Position numbers and translations under genes: made by a program
Source of the DNA: Lucifuga dentata
Taxonomy: Eukaryota > Chordata > Actinopteri > Ophidiiformes > Bythitidae
Length of the DNA stretch: 64,000 nt
NCBI GenBank assembly: GCA_014773175.1
Contig: VXCM01002149.1
Coordinates: 62,001-126,000 of the forward strand
Direction of reading: 5' to 3'
Shown here: one piece after another, positions 1 to 11,700 of the stretch
How positions within the stretch are numbered: the stretch's first letter is position 1
Layout: the number at the start of each line of letters is the position of its first letter
Notes under the pieces: generated by a model
Database searches by the model: none
Told to the model about the DNA's origin: nothing
What the model saw: the letters and a program-made list of their open reading frames with translations, nothing else

Positions 1-282
1 ATATGTTTGTAAAGGAATATGCACTGAAAAGCAGTTTTGTAAAGGTGTACTAATGAATAAGTAAGATAAGAAAATCAAACACGAACTAATAAATACCCCT
101 GGGATTTTCATTTTTGGAAGTTATAATCTGTAACAATCACATCTGTGAACATTTAAGCACATTTCTGGACTTTCTACCCCCACATCACAGCCCACACTCG
201 AGCTGCAGTTTTTCAGCGCCTGGGAAAAATACCCAAACCATTATTAGACAATGACAGCGGCTGTCAATCAGTGTGGGGGGTN

Positions 283-343
<61 letters not shown>

Positions 344-360
344 CATATATATATACACAC
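283..360. repeat. AC microsatellite with AT tail
   Basis: An uninterrupted AC run from 283 to about 337 grades into an ATATAC stretch. It abuts a single N at 282, so the array length is uncertain in this assembly. Confidence 0.95.
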
Positions 361-1959
361 AAGGGAGCAGTGACCCAGGGGTTTTAGGTAAACTCATTTA
401 CTCTGTGTATCTGTTCCTCATTTGAATAAGTTGTCCCTCAGTAAACTGTATAAAGAGATCACAGCCTGTGCCCTCGTCCATGTGCCTCTCATTCTCAAAG
501 CCATTAGCTCGCCTGTCACAGTCATTCTGCATCTCATCTCATCTGCTGCTCTATCTCTTTATTCTCTGTCTATGTTCTGGGACGCTGCCAGGCTGACCTG
601 ACACCTCACTCCTGAGCTTTCTGACACCACTCGGCCTATGGAGAGGTCAGGAGGATGGGACGCTGCTGGCATGGAGCAGTACGAAAGAGGTTTGACCTCA
701 ATCAAATGGCCGATAACTTTGGCTTTGTGCTCACCCACTCAGAATGAAAGCAAACAAGTCACCTCATTCCACCATCATGTCACCAGATAAGAGGTGAAAC
801 CTTGTTGTTTAGTGGAAAAAGCATAAGTCCAGTTTTGGCGGTTTTCATGATTAACAATGGAATGAGTACTCACATCCTTTAAGCAGCAAATGAAAAAAAT
901 AATCAAATTTAAGTAAACAATCCTTCATGATCCTCTAAGGTTGAGTAAATATGCTAACTAAAGTAACTAGTAACTACAGCTATCAGATAAATGGGGAATA
1001 AGAACAATATTTTCTGCTAAAATATGGAGTTGACATAGAAGGTATCTGAAAATGGAAATACTTCATTTTTGTACAGTATTCTAGTAGATGTACTAGGGCT
1101 GTATTTTTACAGCTTTTAAAGTTATTTATTCCATGCACAATCTAAATATCAAAAGTGTAAGAGGTTATTAAAATATAAAATGTTAGGGATTCTGCTTCTG
1201 AGTGAATATGAAGCAAAATTACAAATGACCTTAACCTCAGCAGAGTTCTAAGCTCAGTGGACCAGATGGAACACTGTAAGAAGCTTAACAGGATCCTGTG
1301 ATAGGAAAGCTGTGGTCTGGATGCTTTTTTTTTTTTTTTTTTTTTTTGGTGTTTGCCTACTGAAACAGATCATGTCAGACTCTGGGATAACAGAAACTCG
1401 CAGAGCAGCTAAGCTAATGAGGTCACTTAGCTGGTCAGCTTACAGCAATAAGGTGTTTAAGGGGAAAGATGGTGAGGGGAGTGGCCTCGGCCTAATCCTG
1501 TTAGCATTTGAGACGTCTTCGCTGACCTGATTAGGTTAATTTTCTGTCATCCTAAGCACCTTAGCTGACCCCCAGGCTGTGTATGGACTGGATGGAAGCA
1601 GAGGGCACAGTCAGGGAGCAACAGATTGGACTCAGATTTAGCAGAGGCTGAGGCTGGCGATTGGGAAAATGATCAAATTGTTGTGGCTGCTGAGAGTGTT
1701 AGGTTAATGCCTGTCTGAAAATGACAGGGTTTTTGGCCATAACGGTGCCCAGCGGTTTCAAAGTGCCTGGTTACCGGCAATGCATCAACAACCTGCCAAT
1801 GCTAATCATTTTACTGAAGCAAACATTAAGCTCAGTAATAGGAATTTTTTTTTTTGTACACACTCTTCAACTCAGGTTCACCATTACAAACTCATATTGC
1901 CTGGAGAAGCATTGTTGAAGCTCTATAAATTTAATAAAAACTTGTATTTAAATGTAGCA

Positions 1960-2533
1960 TAAAGGACCATACCGCCATTTTCCATGTCTGAGCCTAAAAT
2001 ATTCAATTCTTATACACGTAATGTTACTGACAATCATTTCCCAAAGCATACTACTGGAACTGTGAATTTAAAAAGTTTTCTCCTACCTTCCAGACTGGTA
2101 CACTATTAAAATCAACTTGTTGATACTTGAAATGTTCTTGGGATAGGTAATCCATCATCGCCAACAAGACATGTATTTAGGTTTTTTCGAAGTTTTGTAA
2201 TTCTAGTGTTTAAGCTCAATAAAATGCATGGATTGAGTGTATGTCTCCATCGGGGAATATAGTCCCAAAAGAAGACCTGCCTTTATTGAAAAATTTAAAT
2301 GACCGTGACTTCATAAGGCTGCGTAACTATTAGCAGGTGAAACATCGATTTTTAAGATGGATGTATCACTTGGATAATTTGATTTTGAAAGATTAAGAGA
2401 TTTTGCAAAATATCAGGAAAGCTAAAATATGGTTTTATCCTTTGGGAAATGATTGTCAGTAACATAACATGTATGAAAATTGAATATACAGTATGAGGCT
2501 CAAACATGCAAATTGGGTGGTATGGTCCTTTAA
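1960..2533. mobile_element. TTAAAGG-type palindromic MITE, copy A
   Basis: Begins AAAGGACCATACC and ends with its inverted complement GGTATGGTCCTTTAA. Next to both ends is the same subterminal motif (a CATGTTTGAGCC-like block with ATATTCAATT, inverted at the right end). The interior shares the block around GGGGAATATAGTCCC with the copies near 27400, 42800, 49500 and 55300. It encodes no protein, so it is a non-autonomous DNA element. Confidence 0.85.
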
Positions 2534-3531
2534 TGTCTCAATAGTGCAACAAGGAACCATTTTTTACAAGTACGTTTAGTTTAGATACTTGAGTACATTT
2601 TACTGCTAATGCTTTTATTTAAGCCAACTTTTGAATGCATTTTACATGTAAAAGAATATGTTCCTATTGTGCTGTTAGCGCTTTTACTTAGGAATTAAGT
2701 AAAAGATTAGAGCACTGAAATATCAGAGTAAAAACATGGGAAGAGCACTTCTGTAATCACAGTAAGCTGATCTATTAACTCGTCAACAAACAATGGATAG
2801 ATACGTCGTTGACAGCCTATAAGATAATGGATTTGAATGACAACAACACATCCCAAATGGAAAGTTTCCCACCGACTCCAGCAGGTCCTGGGCGGGAGCA
2901 GGGCAAATATTGATTGGACCGTGTGTTACTCTGCAGCAGATGTTTTTCTTTGGCAGGTTCCACAGCCCTGTTTATTTTAAATTGCTCCATCATTCGCCTG
3001 AGGTCAAAGGCCCAGAGGGCAGAGAGAGAGAGAGAGAGAATATGACTTTCCCTCTGGGCTAAAGGGCATTGGGTCTAATGAGGAAGAAGCAGGGAGTCAT
3101 GTACGCTCACATGTTCACCCAGACTAACTTTTCAAAGTTAAAGTTTAACCCCAGTTTTCAGCTTTCTACACTTAGCTAATGTAGTTAACACACTTCCAGC
3201 CTAAAGTTTCCCTTTCAGAGGATCATCTCAACTTATCTTTTCATGCTGACCTCAGATTGATTGATTGAATCTGGAACTCACTTGAGGTGGAGTTCTCTTT
3301 AGGCGTTTTGGTTTTGGCAGTTCAATTTAAGCAAAGTTTAGCAAAATTAATTATTGTCTTAAAAACAGTTTTTGTTTTGTTTTTTTTAATTATCTAACAC
3401 TAATTAATCTCCTCACTTTCATCCAAGTGAGGAGGTTATGGAAGGGAAAATCTAACTACTTCCCTTCTAAACAGATAAAAACAATGCAGCAGGACCTATA
3501 ACCTATATGGCTTCAGCTGATAAGACATGGA

Positions 3532-3533
<2 letters not shown>

Positions 3534-3570
<37 letters not shown>
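3534..3570. repeat. GT microsatellite
   Basis: Pure GT dinucleotide run. The Cys/Val-rich open frame through it is a product of the repeat. Confidence 0.95.
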
Positions 3571-3571
<1 letters not shown>

Positions 3572-6139
3572 GCACATGTTTTTTCGCTTGCTTATCTATC
3601 ACTGTGGTTCCTTTAGTCCCACTTAAGGCTATAGACGTGTTTATAATAATCCATATTCTTAAGGGTTGCCATGGTTACAGAAGCACTTTCATAGCTGGGA
3701 ACGACAGTGTCTTTATATCTTTTTATCTGCATTCTCACTTTATTGATTGCTTGTGTAAACACGCTTCTGTTTAGCAAATCAATCACGTGGAATATTATAG
3801 TACATATTAAGTATTACATCCCTGACATTGCTAAGAAATGTATTATGTTGTGTGGCCAAGCACTACTCAAACTCCACAAAAATGTATTTTACATTTTAGT
3901 AAATTTGGAAATTTTGGAGAAATGCTATTAAACGATACAAAAGACATCTCATTTGGTGCTGTGTGACTGTCCTATTACAGCAAATACAAAACATTGTATG
4001 AAATTTAATTTAGCTAAGGGGAAATATAAGGGAGAATTTTAATTTTTAAGTTAGAGTGGAGGTGTGTGTTGATGTGTCTGTGTAAATGCAGTGTGTACAT
4101 GGTGTTCAGGTGAGCTTAAGTGAAGGTTTCTCTGCTACGCCTCACTGACTGTGTTGAGAATTCACAGACTTCACCACAGTCGACTTCACGCTGAGAGCAG
4201 CTGCATTCCTGACCTGCAGTTCAAAGAGCAAACAACATACACACACACACACACACACATGCAGTCACACTTCCAGTACTATGCAAACACACACAAATGC
4301 TCCAGCTAACACTCTAACATGTGTTGTGCGTCAGTTCCATCACACAAGGACGGCAGTTGTAAACATGGACACTCCTGTTCTGCTCTCACACAAAACCAGA
4401 GGAGAGGAGACGAGCAACAAAAAGCTGTGAAGTGAAAAAGGTCAACAATTTGACCTCAAGAAGAAAAATGAAAAAATGTGCCTCTTCATGCAGCACTTAT
4501 CTCAAAGAATCAGCCTCATTATTCCAACTCGTTTTTCTTGCTTTACTTTGTGTTGCTTTCAGAAAACCAAACTATTTTACACTTTATTTTGCACCTTGAA
4601 AAACGGACTTTTCCTACATTTTTCCGTGCTCGTCGAAGCAGCAGAAGCGACCAGAGTTGTGTTTCCACTCTCGCTGTTGTCTTTGCTCAGAATCCTTGTT
4701 TATATAATCCAGAGAATAAATGATTGCTACTTATTGCTTTGAGGCACAGAGCTACAACATCAAGGCAAACTCACAGCATCTGTTTGCTGTCATCTAGTTT
4801 CAAATCATTTCCAAACGACAAACACAGACTTGACAACTAGACAACTTATTCATCAAATAAAATTAGTCAGTCATCATGTTTTCACTTTTGGAGTTAATTT
4901 CTTCAGTCCACTCCCTAATGATTTTATGTTTGTTATTTGCTTTACAAAGATTCTAGATGTGGGGTTTCCTCTTCTTTTCAGGCTTAAAGGACCTTACCAG
5001 TGACTTTGCATGTTAGAGCCCAATATATACAGTATACAATTTATAAGTCGCTTTGGTCATGTGGTTGCCTGTTGTAACTGGTTGTGTGTGATGGAAGTTG
5101 TTGATTTATCACACTGTTGCATTCAGGAGAACTGAAAACTGAAGGAGAACTGAAAACTGAAAACCAAATTACATAAAAATAATTTGCCATCAAGGAGAAA
5201 CACATATTTATACCGTTTAATTCAAGTCAGTGTGTAACTCACAATAACACCAGAATCAAACAAGGTTAGTGTAAATTTTTCTTCACCAAAGTTTGATTGA
5301 GTGTTATTTTTAAAATGTCAGATCAGAACAAGAGATCTTCAAGTCCACTTCCTGCAACCAGAACCGGAGAGTACATATTAGTTATCTCACACACTACCCC
5401 GCTCTGTGTGTGTGTTAGCAGAGGTTAACACACACAGAGACAGAGAGAGAGGGAGGGAAGCTAAAGGAAAGCACTAATTCAACTTACGGCAGCTTAGCTC
5501 GGCCCCTGATAACCCCTTAACCAAACAAAAGGCCCATCCATGCACAATGAGCCTCGCTGTGACGGATGTGGGTTAAAGTTACCTTATGTTCACATTTTAA
5601 AATCTGAATGACAAAATCACATCACTTCTACTTCCTGTCTGCCTTTTTTTCCACCTTTAACCTCTCTGCTCACTCAACATTTGGACAATTCCAGAGACAC
5701 AGCATTCTTTTGATGCACTAAAGCTAAAATCCTGTGTCATTTTGGGGGAATTCCTTCAGAAGCATGTGATGGGCAAACAGGTTTGGTTCATAGAAGGCCT
5801 TTTAAGTAGGCATGCTTGGAAGCAGCAGTGAATTCCTCCTCTGTGTTTTTTTTTTTCCTCAGTTTTGCTTTGGATGTTATTGGAAACCTTGGTTGCAGGC
5901 TCTGATTGTTTATTTTGTCCTCCCTTTTCCAGGAGGCCTTCACATGACAATGCTGATGCTATGACACAGACAAAGCAGGCCAGGCATTCCTCAGGACTAA
6001 AAACTACAGCCAAGATGATGGTAGACTTAAACCAAGTATCAGGTTTGTGCAGCATTTACATATTAGCATGTTTGAGCTGATTCCATTCATAATTTACACT
6101 GTACCCCACTTACAATGTACTAGCAAACAATGCCAGTGC

Positions 6140-6640
6140 CCAGAGGAGGAAAGTAACTAAGCAGTAAAGGAGGTATTGAGGTATTTGAGCATATGTGTAC
6201 TTCCACCCATTACATTTCACAGGGAAATATTGTACTTTTACTCCATTAAATGTACATCTGTACTAGTTAGTTTGCAGATAAAGTCTTTAAATTGAGTGTA
6301 AGATAAAGTAAAGTAGTACTGTTTGAGTAAAACCCTTGTGTATCAGTCTTGTTTAGACTTGATGGCATAACATATTTTGTACTTTTGTATTATGCAACCC
6401 TTCAACTGACCTGAAAGCATGAAAATTCCCAAAATAACAAGAGAAAAACCTCACATCTCAAATTTTGAGAATTCACAGGTAAATGTTAATGCACCAGTGA
6501 TTAAACACTCACAGTTACTTTTACTGCTACTATACTTACTATATTTACCATATCTACTACTATATTTACTATTTACTATATACTATATTTACTTTTACTT
6601 GAGTAGAACTTTGAATGTAGATATTTAAATCTAAAGGAGT
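6140..6640. repeat. Teleost AGTAAAAGTAC-type repeat, one of several copies
   Basis: Contains the recurrent words GTAACTAAG, GTACTTCCACC, ACTTTTACTCC and CTTTTACTTGAGTAGAA. Similar words recur at about 920-1130, 2555-2740, 10335-10822, 14450-14850, 15395-15560 and 38425-38580. I recognise it as a very common non-coding repeat of fish genomes but cannot give its library name. Boundaries are approximate. Confidence 0.55.
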
Positions 6641-7206
6641 ATTTTTATGTTGTTGTATTAGGATTCTTTTCAGCACTTCTTCCTCTGTTGCCAGTGCCAT
6701 CCAGGATCGCTATCACCCTTCAAACAGGCCTGTGCACTAAGTGGGAAAGGGAGGCCACGGTGTATCAGATAACCTTTTGACAAGTTGCTAAACAACAACA
6801 ACAACACAACAGGCCCTCCCTGTTATTATCGGGTCAACAAAGTCAGAGGAAGTCTTCTGGATTAGAGTGGAGTGGAGAACATGAGAGTGTGGTGGTGTGT
6901 GTCCTGCCATGTGCTCTGTGTGTTGGCCTGAGGCCCCTCTTTGTGTTACGGCAGTGTTGGGGTTAAACTCCCCCTGTTCCCAAGCCGGTCCGGGGTCAGC
7001 CAGTCAGGCAGCCAGCCATTCGTTCTTTATGTGTGTGTGCCTGCATGCGTGTGCGCGTGCGTGTGTGTGTGTGGCTGTAGCCCACTCGGTGCTCTTTGAC
7101 TCCACTGGCCTTATAAGGCATCCAGTACCATGGCAACCACAGGGCTTGAATAGCAGTGTCAAATCCCTGAGCACACAGACACACGCTCACTCTCCCTAAA
7201 GGAGTG

Positions 7207-7209
<3 letters not shown>

Positions 7210-7249
<40 letters not shown>
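7210..7249. repeat. AG microsatellite upstream of nr2f6
   Basis: GA/AG run with one interruption, about 1.5 kb upstream of the nr2f6 start codon. A second purine-rich stretch lies at about 8250-8300. Confidence 0.9.
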
Positions 7250-8781
7250 CAGTATAAGGATATCTATGCTGCTCCACACAGCAGCGTCTGGCTTTCACTA
7301 AGGTCTGTGACCGTGTTTTTCCTGTGCTTGTTTGCCTAATTTATTCCTGCAGGGGCCGGGAGAAAGGCGGAAAGAGGACGTGCAGAATAGTAAAGAGTGC
7401 AACAGGACACCCTGACTCGCTGACAGGGAATGCAGAGAGGTTCAGGCCGCTAGTTGTTACTGCTGGATGGACAAGCACTGACAAAACAAGAGAAGGAAGA
7501 GAGAAATGAGAGAGACGGCACTTGGAGGCAGCTGTGACTAAGGGCTAAGAGACTGAGAAGATTTCTCAACTCCACTTTCGTTTTGGCTTGATTTTTTTTT
7601 TTGTTTTTTTGTGATATTTGATCCACTGACACCACAGGCTGTGGAAGAGTTAGAAGAACTACAAGAAAACATCATTGACATCAGAGAACAGAACGGGAGG
7701 ACTTCTTTGATGAAATTTGCTCCAGCAGAGACCACAGAAGATTATTCTGAAGACTGAAATCAGTGTATTGTCTTTCTCATACATCAAGCGTGGAATCAGT
7801 TTCAGCATACTATGGATCTCTGCAGTTATTAATAGGGCACAGAGGTGTCCCTGAATCAGAATACAAAGCTATCCAGTGGTCTCTGCTTGTGGAACACGTG
7901 TATGAGGAAAAAAAAATATTAGCTACTCCCCTTCTTCACTTTATGCTGGGCTCATGTAACAGCCTCGACAAGTCAAGAGTGAGTCTGCACTAGAACTGCC
8001 TCAGATCAGCAGATAACAGCTCTGCACGGCTGGAACAGGTTGGACTAGTTTCTAAGTTGGAGGAGAAGGCAGGGCAGTTTAACCCTGCCTGAAGGAGAGC
8101 AGTGTTTCATTTTCCTGCTGCTTGTCCTTTCGGGAGAAAGTCGAGCTCTGGCTGAGGGGAGCAAACAGGCTGAGCTTCTTTTTTGTTTGGAGAGCGGCTG
8201 TTTTGCCCTTTCGCCATGTTTAGTGTTAGATGAGGTGTTTTTTCTTCCACCGGCGGAGAGAGAGAGAGAGAGGAAAAAGAGAGAGGGAGGGAGAGAGAGA
8301 GTCAAAGTGTAATTTATTGTTTCCTGTGAAAGAGCGAGGCTGCACCCCTTTTCTCCTGCCTGAACTCTGAACTGCTTGATGTGCGTCTGAAGTTTTCTCA
8401 GACCTTGGGAGCCATTGATCAGAGGTCACGGCGGAAAACACAGGGTTGAAAGGCAAGAATAGAGAGAGGAGGGATAAAGAAAAGAAAGAAGCAGCACTGG
8501 GAAGGACCTCCAGGTCACTCCAACCAGCTCGTAAGAGGAGAGAGGTCAACAGGGAGCCCGGCACAACTTTTCATCACACTTTCCTCCTACTTTGTTGCAT
8601 CTGCATCTCTGGACAAAACCTCCCCAGAGTCATATTCTAGTCTGAAATCAACTTTTACAGTTTGAGGGTATTTCAAAGAGCAGGAGGGGGTACAGGGTGA
8701 GTCTGTGTGGCTGTCTGTGTATGTGTGTGTGTGCGTGTATGTATGTATGATTCACTCACAAGACTGTGTGTCTCAGAGAAT
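7250..8781 (+). promoter_or_regulatory. Candidate promoter and 5' UTR of nr2f6
   Basis: This 1.5-kb tract leads into the nr2f6 start codon and is almost free of recognisable transposons, unlike the rest of the window. It contains purine-rich tracts and a TATA-like GTATAAGGAT at about 7251. I cannot place the transcription start. A probable 80-nt intron (8697-8776) lies just before the start codon. The assignment rests on position only. Confidence 0.35.
8697..8776 (+). other. Probable 80-nt intron in the nr2f6 5' UTR
   Basis: Donor CAGG/GTGAGT at 8697 and acceptor TCTCAG/AGAA ending at 8776, six bases before the ATG at 8782. The interior is GT-rich microsatellite. Without splicing, the open frame would extend upstream through a Cys/Val repeat to an ATG at 8707, which is unlike a receptor N-terminus. 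Very short introns are common in teleosts. This is inferred from splice motifs only. Confidence 0.5.
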
Positions 8782-11700
8782 ATGGCCATGGTGAGCGGGG
8801 GATGGGGCAACCCTAATGGGGACACTAATGGACTAGGGGAGAAGGCTTACCTGAGGAGGGAGGAAGAGGAGGGCTCCCCCCAAGCCGGAAGCAGCGATGT
8901 GGACGTAGGGGATGAGGACAAGGCCTGCGTGGTGGACTGTGTTGTGTGCGGGGACAAATCCAGTGGGAAGCACTATGGTGTGTTCACCTGTGAGGGCTGC
9001 AAGAGCTTCTTCAAGAGGAGCATCAGACGGAATCTCAGCTACTCCTGCAGGTAGGAGAAAGAGGAGTTTTGGGTTGATTTTGGCAAAAACATAGAAAATC
9101 ATGCAATCTAATACAACAAACCTGCAATAAAACCCTTACTTATTGATGACGCTCTGTCAGTAAGGTGTCATTTTTGAGATAGTTGATGTCCATTCTCATT
9201 TACATAGATGAGAATTAGGGTTGAAACCCTTCAGTACAATCTAATACAACAAAAGCACTCATACAGCCAGAGAAATTACCACAGAGATGAATCAGCACCT
9301 CTCTGACACACTGTCACTTTAAGCTTTACAAAGATTTATTGCAGGGCTGTTGTATTGGACTGTAAAGGGTTTTTGTTTTTTTGGGTTTTTTTTGGACACT
9401 GAAGCTCATCTTAAATGTTCACTTTTCTTTGTTGGACCAAACTGTCTTTGGTTCCTATATGGTCTCTGCTGTGATTTACGACCATGTGGAAATATGAAGG
9501 GTAGCTATTCAAATTCACAAAGAAGCAAGCAGATTGCTCAATTTCTCACTCCAGAATGAAATGTTCCAATCTTGGATATGTCTCACAAACAGCCCTGGAA
9601 AAAAAAAAAATGAAAGCTCTGAAGTTCAGACGTGAGGATAGATTGCCTCAGAGAGAAATGGGAATATTTTTATGTTTTAAGGGTTAGATTGTAACAAATG
9701 GCTTTACTGTTTACTTATTTATATTTATTAAATAACTATTTATTAATTAAATATTTATGAAGTATAATGTATTAATACATTATAGATCAGGCATTATGAT
9801 AAAACAACGTTTCAGTTGCCAGGTTGTGAAAAACCACTTTGACTGATGTATTTTAGATTCCTTCCACTATTACTTCAATTCATAACCATTTAGAAACAAT
9901 TTATTAACATTAATAACTGCAGACCTGATGCTGATGAGAAAGTAAGACATCCATGATGCTTTAAGAGGCGATTTTCACAACCTGGCAACCCATAATAATG
10001 GTTTGTTACAGATCTATAAAGCATTAATAATAATCATGTAACTAACACTAATAAAGCTATTAGTTACAACTTATGAATTCTTTATAAATACACATTTAAA
10101 GTTTTGTTATATTTTGTTCTTATTTACAGATCTAACAGAGAATGCCAAATAGACCAACATCACCGCAACCAGTGCCAATACTGCCGTCTGAAGAAATGCT
10201 TCCGTGTTGGAATGCGCAAAGAAGGTATAAAACACATTTCAGCTGAAACAGGTTAAAGGTGTTTTTTTTTTTTTGTTTGTTTGTTTGTTTTAAGAATAAT
10301 AGACATATAAATGAGTGAGGTTGAGATAATCTAAATGTAACTGTGTACTTAAGTAACGGAGGGAGTAAAAGTACTAATATGATGAAAAAAACACTCAAAA
10401 ATCCTACATGTACAATTCTAATTAAGTTTATAAAAATATGGACAGTAAAATATACTCAAGTACCCAAAGCAAAAGTACTCATTATTAGGAACGGCCTCTG
10501 TCAGAGTGTAACTGGAACCTATTAATAATAATGAAAATCCTCCAAATTTGGAGAAACAAAGTTGGAGGATGATGATTGGAGATGGAAATTATTACCACCT
10601 TGGTCTTTTCAGGTCAACTGAAGCAGTACTTTTAAGAGTAAATATTACTAGTAAATTTGTTTTGTTTTTTTAACTGTTGAGGTGATGTAAAAAGTGGAGT
10701 AAAAGTTCATTGTTTCTCTCTGAAATCTAGTGGAGGAGAGAAAGTAGCACTATATAAAAATACTCAAGTATGACAAACTATACATAAATCAGTACTTGAG
10801 TAAATGTATTTAGTTACTTTCAATGTCTGTTGCACTGATGAGAGTTTGAAGCTATTATTTTATGTACAAGTTTTAAATAATTTAACGTTGCACGCACACA
10901 CACACACACACACACACCAAAAATGAATGATTCTCTGAGAAAGCACCTACTTCAATAGAAGGACACTCACATCAGCGATCCAAGAAAAATATTTATACTG
11001 TCAACCAAAGTGTGTTTTCACCCTGCTGTCTCACTCGCTGTGGGGCCGGTGTGTGTGTGTGGGTNGGGGGGGGGGGGTTGTCAAGGTGTCAACTAGAGAC
11101 AACTCTGCTTATTTGCATAACAGAAAAAACAGCAACTTTACGAGTTCACAATGTTCCATGTTCAGCTCTGTCAAAGTTGTCTGTATCTCTGGAGATACAA
11201 TCAACTAAATAATTACACCTGTCAACTTCATTATTTCATAATGATTATAAGCAGAGCCTAATGATTCCCATTTCCCCTCATGTAATTATTTTCATTTCAG
11301 AAATCATCCCCTAATCATATGCAAACTATTTAGCCATTATAATGTTCTGGTAATGTTCAGTGTTGTGGCTCATCTATAGTTTTATTCTGATATAACTTCA
11401 CCACAGTTGCCCCAGTTTCATCTCGCTAATACTACTAATAAAATTTATTTACAGTATATAGCACTTGTGAGACTTGATATCAGGTAATAAAAATGAGCAG
11501 ACAGAAATAATAAAACACCAGGAACAAAATTTATTGTATGTGTCTGGTTCAGCAGTGCCGGCTGTATTTCCCTCCATCTCAGTCGATCAAACTAAAGCTC
11601 CCCCATACATAATCTGCATCGGTGGCAGCATGCCAGGAGTTATATTAAACCTGGTTAGTAATGCAGCCGTGCTGACCGTGGCTGTGACGCAGGCTGCAGT

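Larger units (their letters stand above)
1..7200. other. Intergenic region upstream of nr2f6
   Basis: I see no exon-like conserved reading frame here. Short open frames are AT-rich or pass through microsatellites and lack splice context. The region holds an AC/AT microsatellite (283-360), one copy of the TTAAAGG-type MITE (1960-2533), a GT microsatellite (about 3534-3570), and pieces of a teleost repeat rich in AGTAAAAGTAC-like motifs (about 920-1130, 2555-2740 and 6140-6640). Distal regulatory DNA of nr2f6 could be present but cannot be recognised by eye. Confidence 0.6.

Noticed and set aside
8707..8781. Upstream in-frame start for nr2f6 at 8707
   Set aside because: It would encode a Cys/Val run through a GT microsatellite. 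The ATG at 8782 gives the family-like [14 protein letters not shown] start, and a short intron probably removes the upstream part.
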